DNA of 64,000 nucleotides from Phaeoceros laevis (taxonomy: Eukaryota; Anthocerotophyta; Anthocerotopsida; Notothyladales). Shown here piece by piece: positions 45,115 through 54,699 of this stretch (the stretch's first letter is position 1; every line of letters starts with the position of its first letter). The stretch covers positions 1-64,000 of the forward strand of contig JBNGIQ010009451.1 in NCBI GenBank assembly GCA_049999765.1, read 5' to 3'. The position numbers were made by a program, and so were the translations under genes. The notes under the pieces are model-generated. The model had not been told where the DNA came from and ran no database searches. It saw nothing but the letters and a program-made list of their open reading frames with translations.

Positions 45115-47970
45115 TTACCCCTCGGATAAAAGTGGCATCCATATCTCGCTCTCCTCCATGTCAGTGCAGCCTTCGGTAATACTCTCCCCTGGTGTTACCT
45201 GAGAGTGGTGACCCCCATTCATAGGCACGAAATATTTGAAGGCCGCTGCTATGGGTAAATTCAGGACACCAATGAGCAAGCATACAAGCCATTGTGTCAA
45301 ATCTAGTCCCTTGCTGTCTGCTCCTCCAAACTGCACTAGCAGCACTTGACATATTGCGATGAAGGAGATAACCATGAGAAAAACCCGACTTTTCAGGAGT
45401 CCAGAAAATATGTTCAGCCTGCCAGGAGTTTTTGCACTCAAGAGGTTAACGATCAGGCCAACAATGAAGGCGTTGAACAAGATAGTGTTCTTTTGAGACA
45501 CCTGCTCAGCAGCAGAACCCTTGAGCCTCAGCATTCGGTTCACAACCAACAAAAGTGGAACCTGAAACCCTCCTACTCCTAACATGTCTCGGAACATTGC
45601 AGGTGTGACAGGCCGAGTGTGGCGCCGGGGAGGTTTTTGTTTCATTACCTCATCATCCAATGGCTCCTTGGACAGTGCAACGGCTCCCAAGGTGTTCCCA
45701 ATCAGTGATACCCACATCAGCTTCAATGAATCGAAAGGCACCACCTCGCCAACAACGCCTGCCAGAAAGTTCAACACCAGGACCACAACGCTTGCAGTTC
45801 CTTGAAACACAAGCAACCTCCTGATGGTGCCATGCATGGTCCGACCCCATCTGACTGCCTTCACAACGGATGCAAATCCATCGTCAGAGATGATAAGGAC
45901 ATCAGAGCTGGCTTTGGCAACTTCAGTGCCACTCACTGCCACCCCTACATCTGCTGCCTGGAGAGCAGGAGCATCCTCTGCTCCCCCACCAGTGACTGTC
46001 ACCACCTCACCCATTTCCTGCAGAGCGTGTACTAGCCGAGTCTTATGATCCGGTGTCATCCTGGCCACAACCTCAACGCTTTTCAGTCCCTCCTTGAAGA
46101 TATGACGACCGCAACTCCAAAGGTCACCAGCTTCTATGATGTTCTCACGGCTGGTGAGAATTGCACATTCCTGGGCTTTTACTGCAGCAGCTTCTACGTT
46201 GTCACCAGTCACCATGATGACTTTCACCCCAGCCGCTCGGCATGATGCCACTGCCTCACGAACGTCAAGCCTACACTGATCCGTGATGCCAACTATGGCA
46301 AGAAGAGTGAGATCATGCTCAGGGACATGAGCTTGAGGACTTTCCACCATGTTCTGAAAAGCGAAAGCTATACACCTCAGTCCTGTACATGCCATGGAGT
46401 CAATATCCTGCTTGATCTGATAAAACATTCTGTCTGTCATGGGATGTGGGGTTTCGTCTGTTGCCATGTAATACGTACATTTCTTGTAGATGTCCTCAGC
46501 TGGTCCCTTGCAATAAGCCCTTCTGGTGCCATCTCTTAGCCTGGCAACGACTCCACTATGCTTATCTCTCAAGGAGAATAACTTGCGTTGCAGAATAACG
46601 GGAGTGTCACCAGCAGCTGAACAACGAGGCGCTCCAATCCTGAATGCCCATTCCAGAACAGCATGGTCAGAGGAGCCGCTTGCCACCTGTGATTCAAACT
46701 GCTCACCGTAGCACAGACTGCCTTCATCAATCAAAGGCACACCTTGTCTTAGGAGACAACAAACCGGGTCCTGGCAGGAGTTAAGCTCTTGGTCGTCCCT
46801 GAAACGACCAGCAACCCAGGCCCTACGCACACGCTTCTTGTTAGCTGTCAGGACACCACTGGTGGAAGTCAAGATTGTTGTCGTGTACCCTAGATCGTAG
46901 CAAGCACCCGACTTGGCCACCATGATGCCACTAGCTATCATCTCACTCTGAAAGCAGCGTTGGATGAGAGGAAGGGAAAGATGTAGCCCGCCGGGCACAG
47001 CTACCACGATCATGGACAGCACAAGGTTCAACAAGGCCGCAAAGTCGCGGGCCAAGATGATGAGCCGTTGCCCCCCCGGCTCGTATTCCTTAAACACATA
47101 AGTCACGGAAAAGAGGAAAAACAAGAGGAATGCCATGAGCCTACCAAAGGAACTCCACCGTGTAACGTACTCATCCAGTTGAGCTTGCAGCGAACTGTTC
47201 CCCTCAACTCGGCGCGCTTGTGCATCATAATCTCCCAAGCTCCTCCTGGTATTCTTGCCCACCGCAACGACCAACATTCTGCCCCAGCCATCCACAACAA
47301 GGGAGCCGGCATACAGGAAGGGCTGAGTCTCTGACTTGTGCACATGATAGGATTCTTGCGTCCTCCACGACTCATCCACCTGCAGTGCCCCCTCCACACA
47401 CAGCCCATCGGCGGGGACTTCGTCTCCAGTTCGGAGGCAGACAATGTCGAGCAGTCTAACTTGGTGGCTGGGAACCCTGGAAACATTATTTTTTCCAAAT
47501 TCATCCCTCTTCACCAGTACTACTTTCACCTCCTTGCGCTGCCTCGTCTTTTGGAACTGGTAGGACTCCGCAAAGTTACAAAAGGCCGGGACGAAGACGG
47601 TAGCCACAACCATAAGAGCGTTGAGCCAGTCCAATGCTCGTCCGTTGTCCACCACGGCAGAATAAAGGAGACCGACGACAGCGTAGAAAAGCAGTGCGAC
47701 GTGCTCCGCGCTGCATGCCTCTTGGAGAAAGGAAGAGAAGGACTGGTGGGATTGCAGCTGCCTGCCTGCAGGACCACCCCAGTCCCGGCCAAGTTGCAAG
47801 TCTCTTCTCAATTGACTTGCTACGCCCGCAGCTCCACTTAGTCTGCGCAATTCTTCAATGTTGCCTTCCTGCATGAGTCGCTGTGTCCAATTCCAATTCC
47901 TTCCTGCTGTAGTGCCACCATGATGGCCATGGGTGCCAGACCTGGCATTGGAAGGCTGGCTTATAGCCAT
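45115..47970 (-). CDS. Intronless P2B Ca2+-ATPase-like pseudo-pump 2 (951 aa)
   Basis: A single open frame from ATG 47970 (MAISQPSNARSG). P-type ATPase layout is retained: VRLLDIVCLRTGDEVPADGL (A domain), eight or more hydrophobic membrane segments, KGPAED, VIMVTGDN, RMTPDHKTRLV, GTEVAKASSDVLIISDDGF and LMWVSLIGNTLGAVALSKEP. Lost: the DKTGTLT Asp is Ser369 and the next Lys is Thr (LTSTSGVLT, codon 46864-46866); PEGL is PGGL (Gly327); the M6 Asn/Asp pair is Ser/Asn; [11 protein letters not shown] is TGGGAEDAPAL; TGES is TQES. The N-terminus starts at the equivalent of the ACA '[12 protein letters not shown]' segment, so the calmodulin-binding region is absent. It ends MPLLSEG. It pairs with pseudo-pump 3 as products of a tandem duplication. 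No Ca2+ transport is expected; a regulatory, scaffold or dominant-negative partner role is speculation. Confidence 0.85.
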   Translation of the reverse strand: MAISQPSNARSGTHGHHGGTTAGRNWNWTQRLMQEGNIEELRRLSGAAGVASQLRRDLQLGRDWGGPAGRQLQSHQSFSSFLQEACSAEHVALLFYAVVGLLYSAVVDNGRALDWLNALMVVATVFVPAFCNFAESYQFQKTRQRKEVKVVLVKRDEFGKNNVSRVPSHQVRLLDIVCLRTGDEVPADGLCVEGALQVDESWRTQESYHVHKSETQPFLYAGSLVVDGWGRMLVVAVGKNTRRSLGDYDAQARRVEGNSSLQAQLDEYVTRWSSFGRLMAFLLFFLFSVTYVFKEYEPGGQRLIILARDFAALLNLVLSMIVVAVPGGLHLSLPLIQRCFQSEMIASGIMVAKSGACYDLGYTTTILTSTSGVLTANKKRVRRAWVAGRFRDDQELNSCQDPVCCLLRQGVPLIDEGSLCYGEQFESQVASGSSDHAVLEWAFRIGAPRCSAAGDTPVILQRKLFSLRDKHSGVVARLRDGTRRAYCKGPAEDIYKKCTYYMATDETPHPMTDRMFYQIKQDIDSMACTGLRCIAFAFQNMVESPQAHVPEHDLTLLAIVGITDQCRLDVREAVASCRAAGVKVIMVTGDNVEAAAVKAQECAILTSRENIIEAGDLWSCGRHIFKEGLKSVEVVARMTPDHKTRLVHALQEMGEVVTVTGGGAEDAPALQAADVGVAVSGTEVAKASSDVLIISDDGFASVVKAVRWGRTMHGTIRRLLVFQGTASVVVLVLNFLAGVVGEVVPFDSLKLMWVSLIGNTLGAVALSKEPLDDEVMKQKPPRRHTRPVTPAMFRDMLGVGGFQVPLLLVVNRMLRLKGSAAEQVSQKNTILFNAFIVGLIVNLLSAKTPGRLNIFSGLLKSRVFLMVISFIAICQVLLVQFGGADSKGLDLTQWLVCLLIGVLNLPIAAAFKYFVPMNGGHHSQVTPGESITEGCTDMEESEIWMPLLSEG

Positions 47971-49120
47971 GATCAATGCCTTGCTCTCAATCCTGAAGAT
48001 CCAATGTGCTCCCTAACTAGAGCGTGGGTCAGGCCCGCCCACCCCCACTTGAGCGCAGCTTGAGGGGCTGTTGCTGAAGCAGGAGCAGGGGTGAAAGAAT
48101 TCGAATAAGCGGCCACGGTCCGGAAGGAATGAAGGAGGCGCGAGCAGGATTAAGTAGGAGGAGAGCAAGGAGAGAGACATTATTAGGAGTGTTCCGGGCA
48201 ACCGGGAAGAGAGGTGGGGAATAAGATGTCCAGCTCAAGCCTTCGGGAGGAACGCCTCTGCCACGATGCTCTGTGACTTGTACCTGGAGGAAGTCGAACG
48301 CTTGGCCGCTTGGCCGACATACAGCAGTGAACGCTAAGAAGATACGTAAGGAGTATTTAGAAATGCTAACTTTAGACCAAACTTACTAGAAACGTAGAAA
48401 CCCGAAAACGTTTTGCGCGTTACTTTTAGTTTCTGAACGTTTTGTAAAAACCTGGCGTCTCGTTTCAGAAACTTGAGTAGGGTGCTTTTAGTAGGGTGCG
48501 TTTTGTATTGCAATATCTAATGTTTAGCATGAGCTCCCCTAAAAAAAGCTCAAAAAAAAGAGAGTATATTTTTAATTTTAAAAAGAATTACACAAGGTAC
48601 AAGCGCCACGCGATTTTGGCAGGCCACCTACGTGCGGCATGGCCGCGCCCTGGCTGGCCATGCCCGCCGGGCCCCCTGGCAAGCCATGGCAGCTCAGGTC
48701 CCGGCAGGGCATTGCCGGCCCTAACTGGGCGTTCCGTGCGACTACGTTTGGCGTTCGCGAAACGCCAAACTTAGGGACGTAGGGCCGTGCCTTCCTCACA
48801 AACACTTTTTTTTTGCGCGCCACTCTAATTTAATTTCTGCCCAGAAACTCGAAACTTACGGTTTCGGAAACGTAGAAGCGCGTTTCTAATAAGTAAGCGT
48901 TAGACAGCTGTTCCATTGAACTACGGATCCTTCATGTACAGATGCATCATGCATTTTGAACTTCCCAGCATGGCACCCAGAAATTCCTTCGAGATTCAGG
49001 TTCATTAGTGGTGTCGTTAGCCCTTTTGGGGTGCACCCAAGTTAGGTGCCGTGCAGCATCACCAGGTCCAGTTAGCCCCCCCAAAACAAACTGCCGTCCA
49101 TAACAAAAATAAAATGCCGC
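47971..49120. other. 5' flank of pseudo-pump 2 and a possible degenerate terminal-repeat element
   Basis: 47971-48250 is purine-rich on the plus strand, like the flank of pseudo-pump 3. At about 48370-48480 and 48840-48900 are roughly inverted AT-rich segments ('acttactagaaacg' and, inverted, 'cttacttattagaaacg') that could be ends of a small degenerate transposon of about 0.5 kb. The match is imperfect and I could not find a target duplication. No gene recognised. Confidence 0.35.
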
Positions 49121-49129
49121 GTGACTCCG

Positions 49130-50075
49130 GGCAGCGCCTAAGCGACACCAGGTTTTCACACCAGGTTGCTCGCGGCCGTGCCTCGGGGGGCGTGCCTGGG
49201 TACGGCGCTGCCCGCCCGGCCTGCCCCCTCTCTCTCCTCTCCCTTCACCGGCGCCGGGAAGCGCCCTCCCTTCGCCGGGCTCCACCGGCTCCCTCTCCCG
49301 TCACCGCCAACGGGTTGCAACAGCGCCCCAAAATAAAAGTAGCTGTTGGAAGCGGACCGTGCCCTAAAGGAGTCACTAGGCGCGCGTTGAGAGCAGGCCC
49401 ATGGCCGCATGCCCACAGGCCCCCATACCCCATGCCCATGCGCCTCCATGCCCCACCCCCATGCGCTTCCATGCCCCACCCCCATGCGCCTCCATGCCCT
49501 ACCCCCATGCGCCTACCTTAGGTCGTCATGCGCCCCTTGCGCCACGCCCTTCGGCGCCTCCATGCAGAGTGGCGCATGCCACCGCGACCCTTACGAAAAA
49601 ACCCAAAGGAGACCGCAAGAGGTATGAAACAAAAAGTCCCCCATCCGAGAGCTGATCCGGGCCCAGGGTACTAAGCTCTGGAGTTCGGATCTCCCAACCG
49701 CTATCCAGCCAGCCTTCCCTGACGTCTGTGCGTCGTTGGTTTCTTTGGTCCTTAGACCCTTCGTCCGTGGCTCGCGGCACAGGCCATGGGCATGCGGGCA
49801 TGCGGGTGCATGGGGCATGCGGGTGCATGGGGCATGCGGGTGCATGGGGCATGCGGGCATGGGGGGCATGGAGCTGCGGGCATGGAGCTGCTCACGGCCC
49901 CGCCCCGTTGGCGGTGACGGGCTGTTGCAACCCGTTGGCGCCGGTGAAGGGAGGGGAGAGAGAGGGGGCAGGCCGGGCGGGCAGCGCCGTACCCAGGCAC
50001 GCCCCCCGAGGAACGGCCGCGAGCAACCTGGTGTGAAAACCTGGTGTGAAAACCTGGTGTCGCTTAGGCGCTGCG
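49130..50075. mobile_element. Non-autonomous Mutator-like (MULE) element, 946 bp
   Basis: Long terminal inverted repeats (left arm 49131 to about 49255; right arm about 49935-50075) both begin 'gcagcgcctaagcgacacc' and share ACCAGGTTTTCACACCAGG, then a GC-rich stretch ending near 'caccggcgcc'. The right arm has an extra internal 'ttttcacaccagg' unit. A perfect 9-bp direct repeat, gtgactccg, flanks the element (49121-49129 and 50076-50084). The 9-bp duplication plus TIRs over 100 bp is typical of Mutator-like elements. The interior has no transposase; it holds two GC-rich minisatellites, about 24-bp 'catgcccc.cccccatgcg.ctc' units at 49427-49512 and 17-bp 'gcatgcgggtgcatggg' units at 49797-49862, and about 200 bp (49560-49760) of unknown origin. 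Confidence 0.85.
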
Positions 50076-51960
50076 GTGACTCCGTGCGCGAAAAATCCAA
50101 ATTCAGATCAGTTTGGATGCGGAATCCCGGATGGGTGCGGAATCCTTTTTTTGTGTCTGAGCACTAAGCGAAAGCGCGAAAGCCGGGCGCTCGTGGCCAT
50201 CACGCTATGCAGCGCAGCCCGCAGCCGTGCTGGCGGCCCAACGCTGCAAGGTGCTAAACCCTAAATCTTATTTACCATAAATGTTGTTTAGGGTGCTCAA
50301 CCCTGAACCCTATTTACCAGGCGCATGGGTTGGCCGGTGAGGGTTTGGACATGACCAAGGTATAGCGCATGGGTTGGGCGTATGAGAGCATCGCTATGCT
50401 TCATGGCATGGCCGGGGTTATCGGATGGCTACGGTGGGCTCCGCCTCGCCCTAAGGTGAACTCCGCCACGCGTGTCGACAGAACCTGCACTTGTCACGAG
50501 CACAACGAGAGACCAGGGAGGGTTTGGACAAGACCAGGGTATCACGCATGGGTTGGCCGGTGAGGGTTTGTTCGCTGCCCGTGTGGTCTTCCGACCCAGC
50601 AAACACCTGAAATAAAATACATACATACTCATGTCCTAGATCAAGCAAGAGGTATTATGCCTAAATTAGCACGCAATAACCATGCAGTAAAGTGAAATTC
50701 CGAATACACACCAGGACAATTTCACAAGTCTCAAGACATTAAACGACATGAGTAAGCATGTGGTAGCTCGATAGAATGGCTCCAATTTGCTCACTAGTGT
50801 AGAATACGTAAAGTGTGAAGATTCGTTTTTGAAGCTTCAACCAAAACCAATGTTCGATTGATCACAAGTATTTGGATGGATATGCGATGGAATCGGATGG
50901 ATCGGAAGCGAATGGACCCAAAAACCATGTAGTATTCATGTCCTAGATCAAGCAACGAGGTATTTTGCCTGAATTAGCACGCAAATAACCGTGCAGTAAA
51001 GTGAAATACCGAATATTCAATGCCTAGATCCATCCCCTCCCAAAATGGCGACCTACTCCAGAAAAGTCTTTTCTTTCTCTGTAAAAGTCTTTTTCGCTGG
51101 ACGTTGGCTGGACTTGGTGATTCAATGGAACAGAAGTTGATTATGTACTTGTTGTCACTATCCTATCACACAGATTCACACTGAGATTCCGGCCCGGATT
51201 TCGAGGAGGGTTTGGCAGCCATCCAACTGGACTACGCCTTCCCAGCATTTTCCCCAGTTTTCATCGTACTTACGTCCTAAGTGACGGTCACCAAATCTGC
51301 TCCTCGCGAAGCCGGTGTGAAATCAAAATTCTCAAAAACCACTCCTCCCAATCTGCCATTGGCAGTACGCAAGTACCCCGTCAGTCACTGTAAAACCACC
51401 TTCCTTCCTTCCTCCTCGAAATTAGGCATCCGAGCCGAAAGCCCAGTCCATGAAGGTCCTAGAAATCCAGGGGCTGGAAGGTCGTAGTCGAAATTCAGAT
51501 CAGTCTGGGCAAGTGCCTGTTTGGTTGTCGTTGACTTCCAACATACAACCAACCGGACAGCACCCAGACCAGCCTGTCCACATATCGTTAGAATAACGAC
51601 TCACGTTGCCTGCGTTTCTTTGAGTAAGAGCCCCTGAAGAGTTTCAAAGCGCAAGCAGCACTGATGCACTTAGTATTGGTTGACGTGATCTCTACCAATA
51701 ACGCAAACTAAAGCTGAAGTGGAAGGAAGCATATGCTACATGCTACAAGGAGGTCCAGCGTTGCCAGGATACTGCCATGCCGACTTCAAATGGTCATACT
51801 GTGCCATGCAACTTTTTACCTGCCTCAACGGCTGCCTTGTTGAAAAGACATGAATTTAAGCTTAAGAACCGAAGTGGACCAACATGAGCTCCACGCCAGG
51901 ACCTAAACCTTAGCTCGTCGCCAAGCCCTTGGTTCAGGTCATCAGGTGGAAACTGGTGAA
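50076..51960. other. Repeat-rich intergenic stretch
   Basis: Contains 'gcatgggttggccggtgagggttt' twice (50325-50348, 50546-50569), a larger direct-repeat pair listed separately, and from about 51650 sequence that matches 61.57-61.86 kb (part of the duplicated ankyrin-TPR 3' flank). No gene recognised. Confidence 0.45.
50624..51022 (+). repeat. Dispersed direct-repeat pair of about 85 bp
   Basis: Copies at about 50626-50712 and 50933-51022 share 'catgtcctagatcaagcaa', 'gaggtatt.tgcct' and 'gcagtaaagtgaaat.ccgaat'. They lie about 220 bp apart. They may be parts of an old retroelement, but no terminal structure or coding sequence was found. Confidence 0.75.
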
Positions 51961-51969
51961 ACACTTACT

Positions 51970-53290
51970 CAACTAGCTCCTTGCTGTCAGGATCCAATTT
52001 GATACCATAGTACAGTGCTTGAGCTGCTTCTTCATACCGCTGGGCCACAGAGCTCACAAGTTTAACATTGATAAGTCGTTGCTGTGCAGTGAAAAAAAGC
52101 CGCCAAGGCCACCTTCCCGTCTTAACCTACTTCACTCATCTTTCCAGCTCTCAGTTTACAGATACTTAGGTCATACCTGCAGAAGCCTCTAACCAACACC
52201 TTCCCGGTAAAATGTCTTGGACCAGTCTGATCGGAGTTCCCTCGCAGTCGGGGCATCTGTAACTGCATGTTCTGCCTGCCCGAGTCTTTATCCAGCAAAG
52301 ACTTCGATTCGAGAAGACAGTTCAGCGTTGGAGTCCTAATCAACTGCCTGAAAAATCATGCCTACTTTGAGCGACCGAAAAACAGGACCGTTCACCATCA
52401 AATCGGGACATTCCCCAGCACTTACAACTCGAGTGTATGCATCCAGAGCAGCCTCCAATTCTGACCTCTTGAAAGCATCCGTAACCCTCGTTTTTGCTTC
52501 AAGGGTCCTTGCAACATTTTCCGGCGACACCTGGGCAGACCCAAAAAAAAAACCCTTCTTATAGAATCACAAACAAGAGCAACCCAGTCAATTGCCTTTC
52601 AGCCAGTGACACAATGGACACCAAACCTGTACTTTCACCCTCTCGGCAGAGGCAGCTTCGGTATTCTCCTTAAATATCAATTTTCTTGCTCTCAAAAGCA
52701 TATTAAGGCTGAACGGCAATAAATAACAGAGACACACCCAGTACGTGGCAGTACTGGAGGTGATTGATGGTGGTAGCACAAAGATCTAGCGGTAAACATC
52801 ATCGCAACTGAGCAAATCAACCATTTGAAAGTCAAGATACCTCAGCTTCTGCAACTTCATCGGCTGCATGTGAAATGATTCCATCCACAGCCCAGTTCTT
52901 GACTTTTGAATCTACATCTGTTACAGAAAGAAGCTGTGCCACGACACAACTGTTCGCCAGTCATGTCGTGGCACAGCCAATTTTGGCTGCAAAATTGGCT
53001 TGACATTGTCCTGTCATCCATACAGCAGCAAACGAGTTTCCTATAAAGATGACCCTTCTAAACAGAACCCTCGCCTATTTTCCTCACATGGAAAGAACAA
53101 TTGGAGCCTTACACCAAGATGGATAGCACCAGAATATTCTTACATCATCGACAGCATTTGGATCTGCTCCATGCTTGAGCGGACAACCCACCATGCCAAC
53201 ATCCTGGTAATCTGCAGCAACATGCAATGGTGTAGCACCGCCGGCTCTGATGTTCACATTTGCACCATTCTGAACTTGACAACGTGAAGA
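51970..53290 (-). pseudogene. Ankyrin-TPR gene, broken copy A
   Basis: Minus-strand exon-like blocks, in order, match plant ankyrin-plus-TPR proteins of the Arabidopsis TPR10 (At3g04710) type: ankyrin [20 protein letters not shown]...GADPNAVDD (about 53290-53150); SKVKNWAVDGIISHAADEVA (about 52920-52840); VSPENVARTLEAKTRVTDAF (about 52540-52380); then a TPR block near 52345-52170; and a last block AQRYEEAAQALYYGIKLDPD with SKELVE (about 52075-51970). In the TPR block one extra base in an A-run (plus-strand T-run at 52287-52290) breaks the frame between SNRSLCWI and RLGQAEHAV, and conserved Cys/Arg/Pro positions are altered. Upstream ankyrin repeats expected in a full gene were not found. Probably non-functional. 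It lies in copy 1 of a tandem duplication, between two pseudo-ATPase genes. Confidence 0.75.
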
Positions 53291-54699
53291 TTGAAGTGGT
53301 TCAATGCAGCACGTCATCAGTTTCTATAGGCTATTTGGCAGGCCCTAGAAACAGGTGGACCACAAGCTGTCCGGAAGGAACAAAAACGAGCTCACCTCCA
53401 CCAACAGTCTCAGTGACTCTCATGCTCCAGCAGCTGCTGCACTGAAGAAGGCAGTGACGTCGTCTTCAGAAGCAGCATTTGGCTGACAAGTGGCAATTTC
53501 AATATGCACACACATCGACAAAGCAGAAAGCAGTCAAAACGATTGTCAGTACACAGATCTGCATGTAAGACCAGTATTTGCATATATTCTTAGCGGCCAT
53601 CGGTGCTCAAACAAGCTAAGAGAACTTGTTGCAAAACAACAAATATAGCAGCGTGAATCCCATGGGAATCCAGGTATCATATATGGACAATGTCCAGATG
53701 CCATACTCACTGACCATTTACTAGCCACAAGACAGCAAACGAATTTACGAAAACTGGACTTGCACCATCTTGGAAGGGGTCTGCTGGGTTCTTGTCTTCT
53801 TTTGCCCTGGCGGCAAGAGCTTTATGTCCTCAGTGCTTAGTAGGCTTCCCTTCCTGCAAAGTAGTATTCATACCGCCCAAGTCTTTAGCCTCAGCAATTC
53901 TACAATCACGCTATGTAGCCTTGTCAAGACTCCAATTTGGCAAATAATAACCACTCAAAGCTACTCCACGTTCCCTCAATGAGTAATCATGGCAGCAACT
54001 TCCGGTACCCGTCTCAATCCTCAGCAAGCATCCTTCACAATTCGATTGTACTAAGTGCTGACCCCAACACCAGAATCACAACAATGCAAACTTTTTATCT
54101 AAAAACACGAAGTGCTTGAGAGTACAAAATACCGCAGGACTGATCAAAGTCTTTATAGCGATGCCAACACGACTGCAGTTCTCCTCTGAAACCCCTCCCG
54201 TCCGCTGCCTCTACGATACTTAGTGCTTGGGCCCTTTTGTCATGACACAACATCACGAAAACAACAACCAGGCCAATCCTCATCTATCTGACGTCAAGCT
54301 CTAAAACCCGGGCAACCAAGCAAACCTGCAACCGAGCTGACAAAAAATCATGGCTACAGTCCGGAACTCAACAACTCCACTCAATCCCGCCCTCACCAGG
54401 TCGCAAGACCCCGCAATAAAGACAAACACACACTTGGCACTAAGACACAATACATACTCCTCACAATAGACTCCTCAACTGCAGTACAAGTACAAAATAT
54501 AGAGTATACAAATTTTACAAAATATAGAGTATCCAAAATATACAACACAAAATATAGAACCTCAATCAGCGATCAGCGAGGAAAATAATAATTACAAAGA
54601 ATGACCTATTGCCTGAAAGAATGACCTATCATCTGTCAAACACGGCATGAAAAATGGCCAAAACTTGAATACATCGTCCAGACTCCAGATCCAGAAAAG
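53291..54699. other. Degraded upstream part of copy A and 3' flank of pseudo-pump 3
   Basis: 53.3-54.3 kb should hold the 5' half of the ankyrin-TPR gene if it were complete, but I find no further ankyrin repeat there. 54481-54560 has an A/T-rich minisatellite with the unit 'acaaaatatagagta'. The 3' flank of pseudo-pump 3 starts at about 54640. No other gene recognised. Confidence 0.4.

Noticed and set aside
49156-50100. Open frames within the MULE (His/Met/Ala-rich peptides)
   Set aside because: They come from GC-rich minisatellites and the inverted arms, and both strands give similar frames.
50250-50320. Telomere-like 'aaccctaaat' sequence
   Set aside because: Only isolated single copies, no tandem (CCCTAAA)n run.
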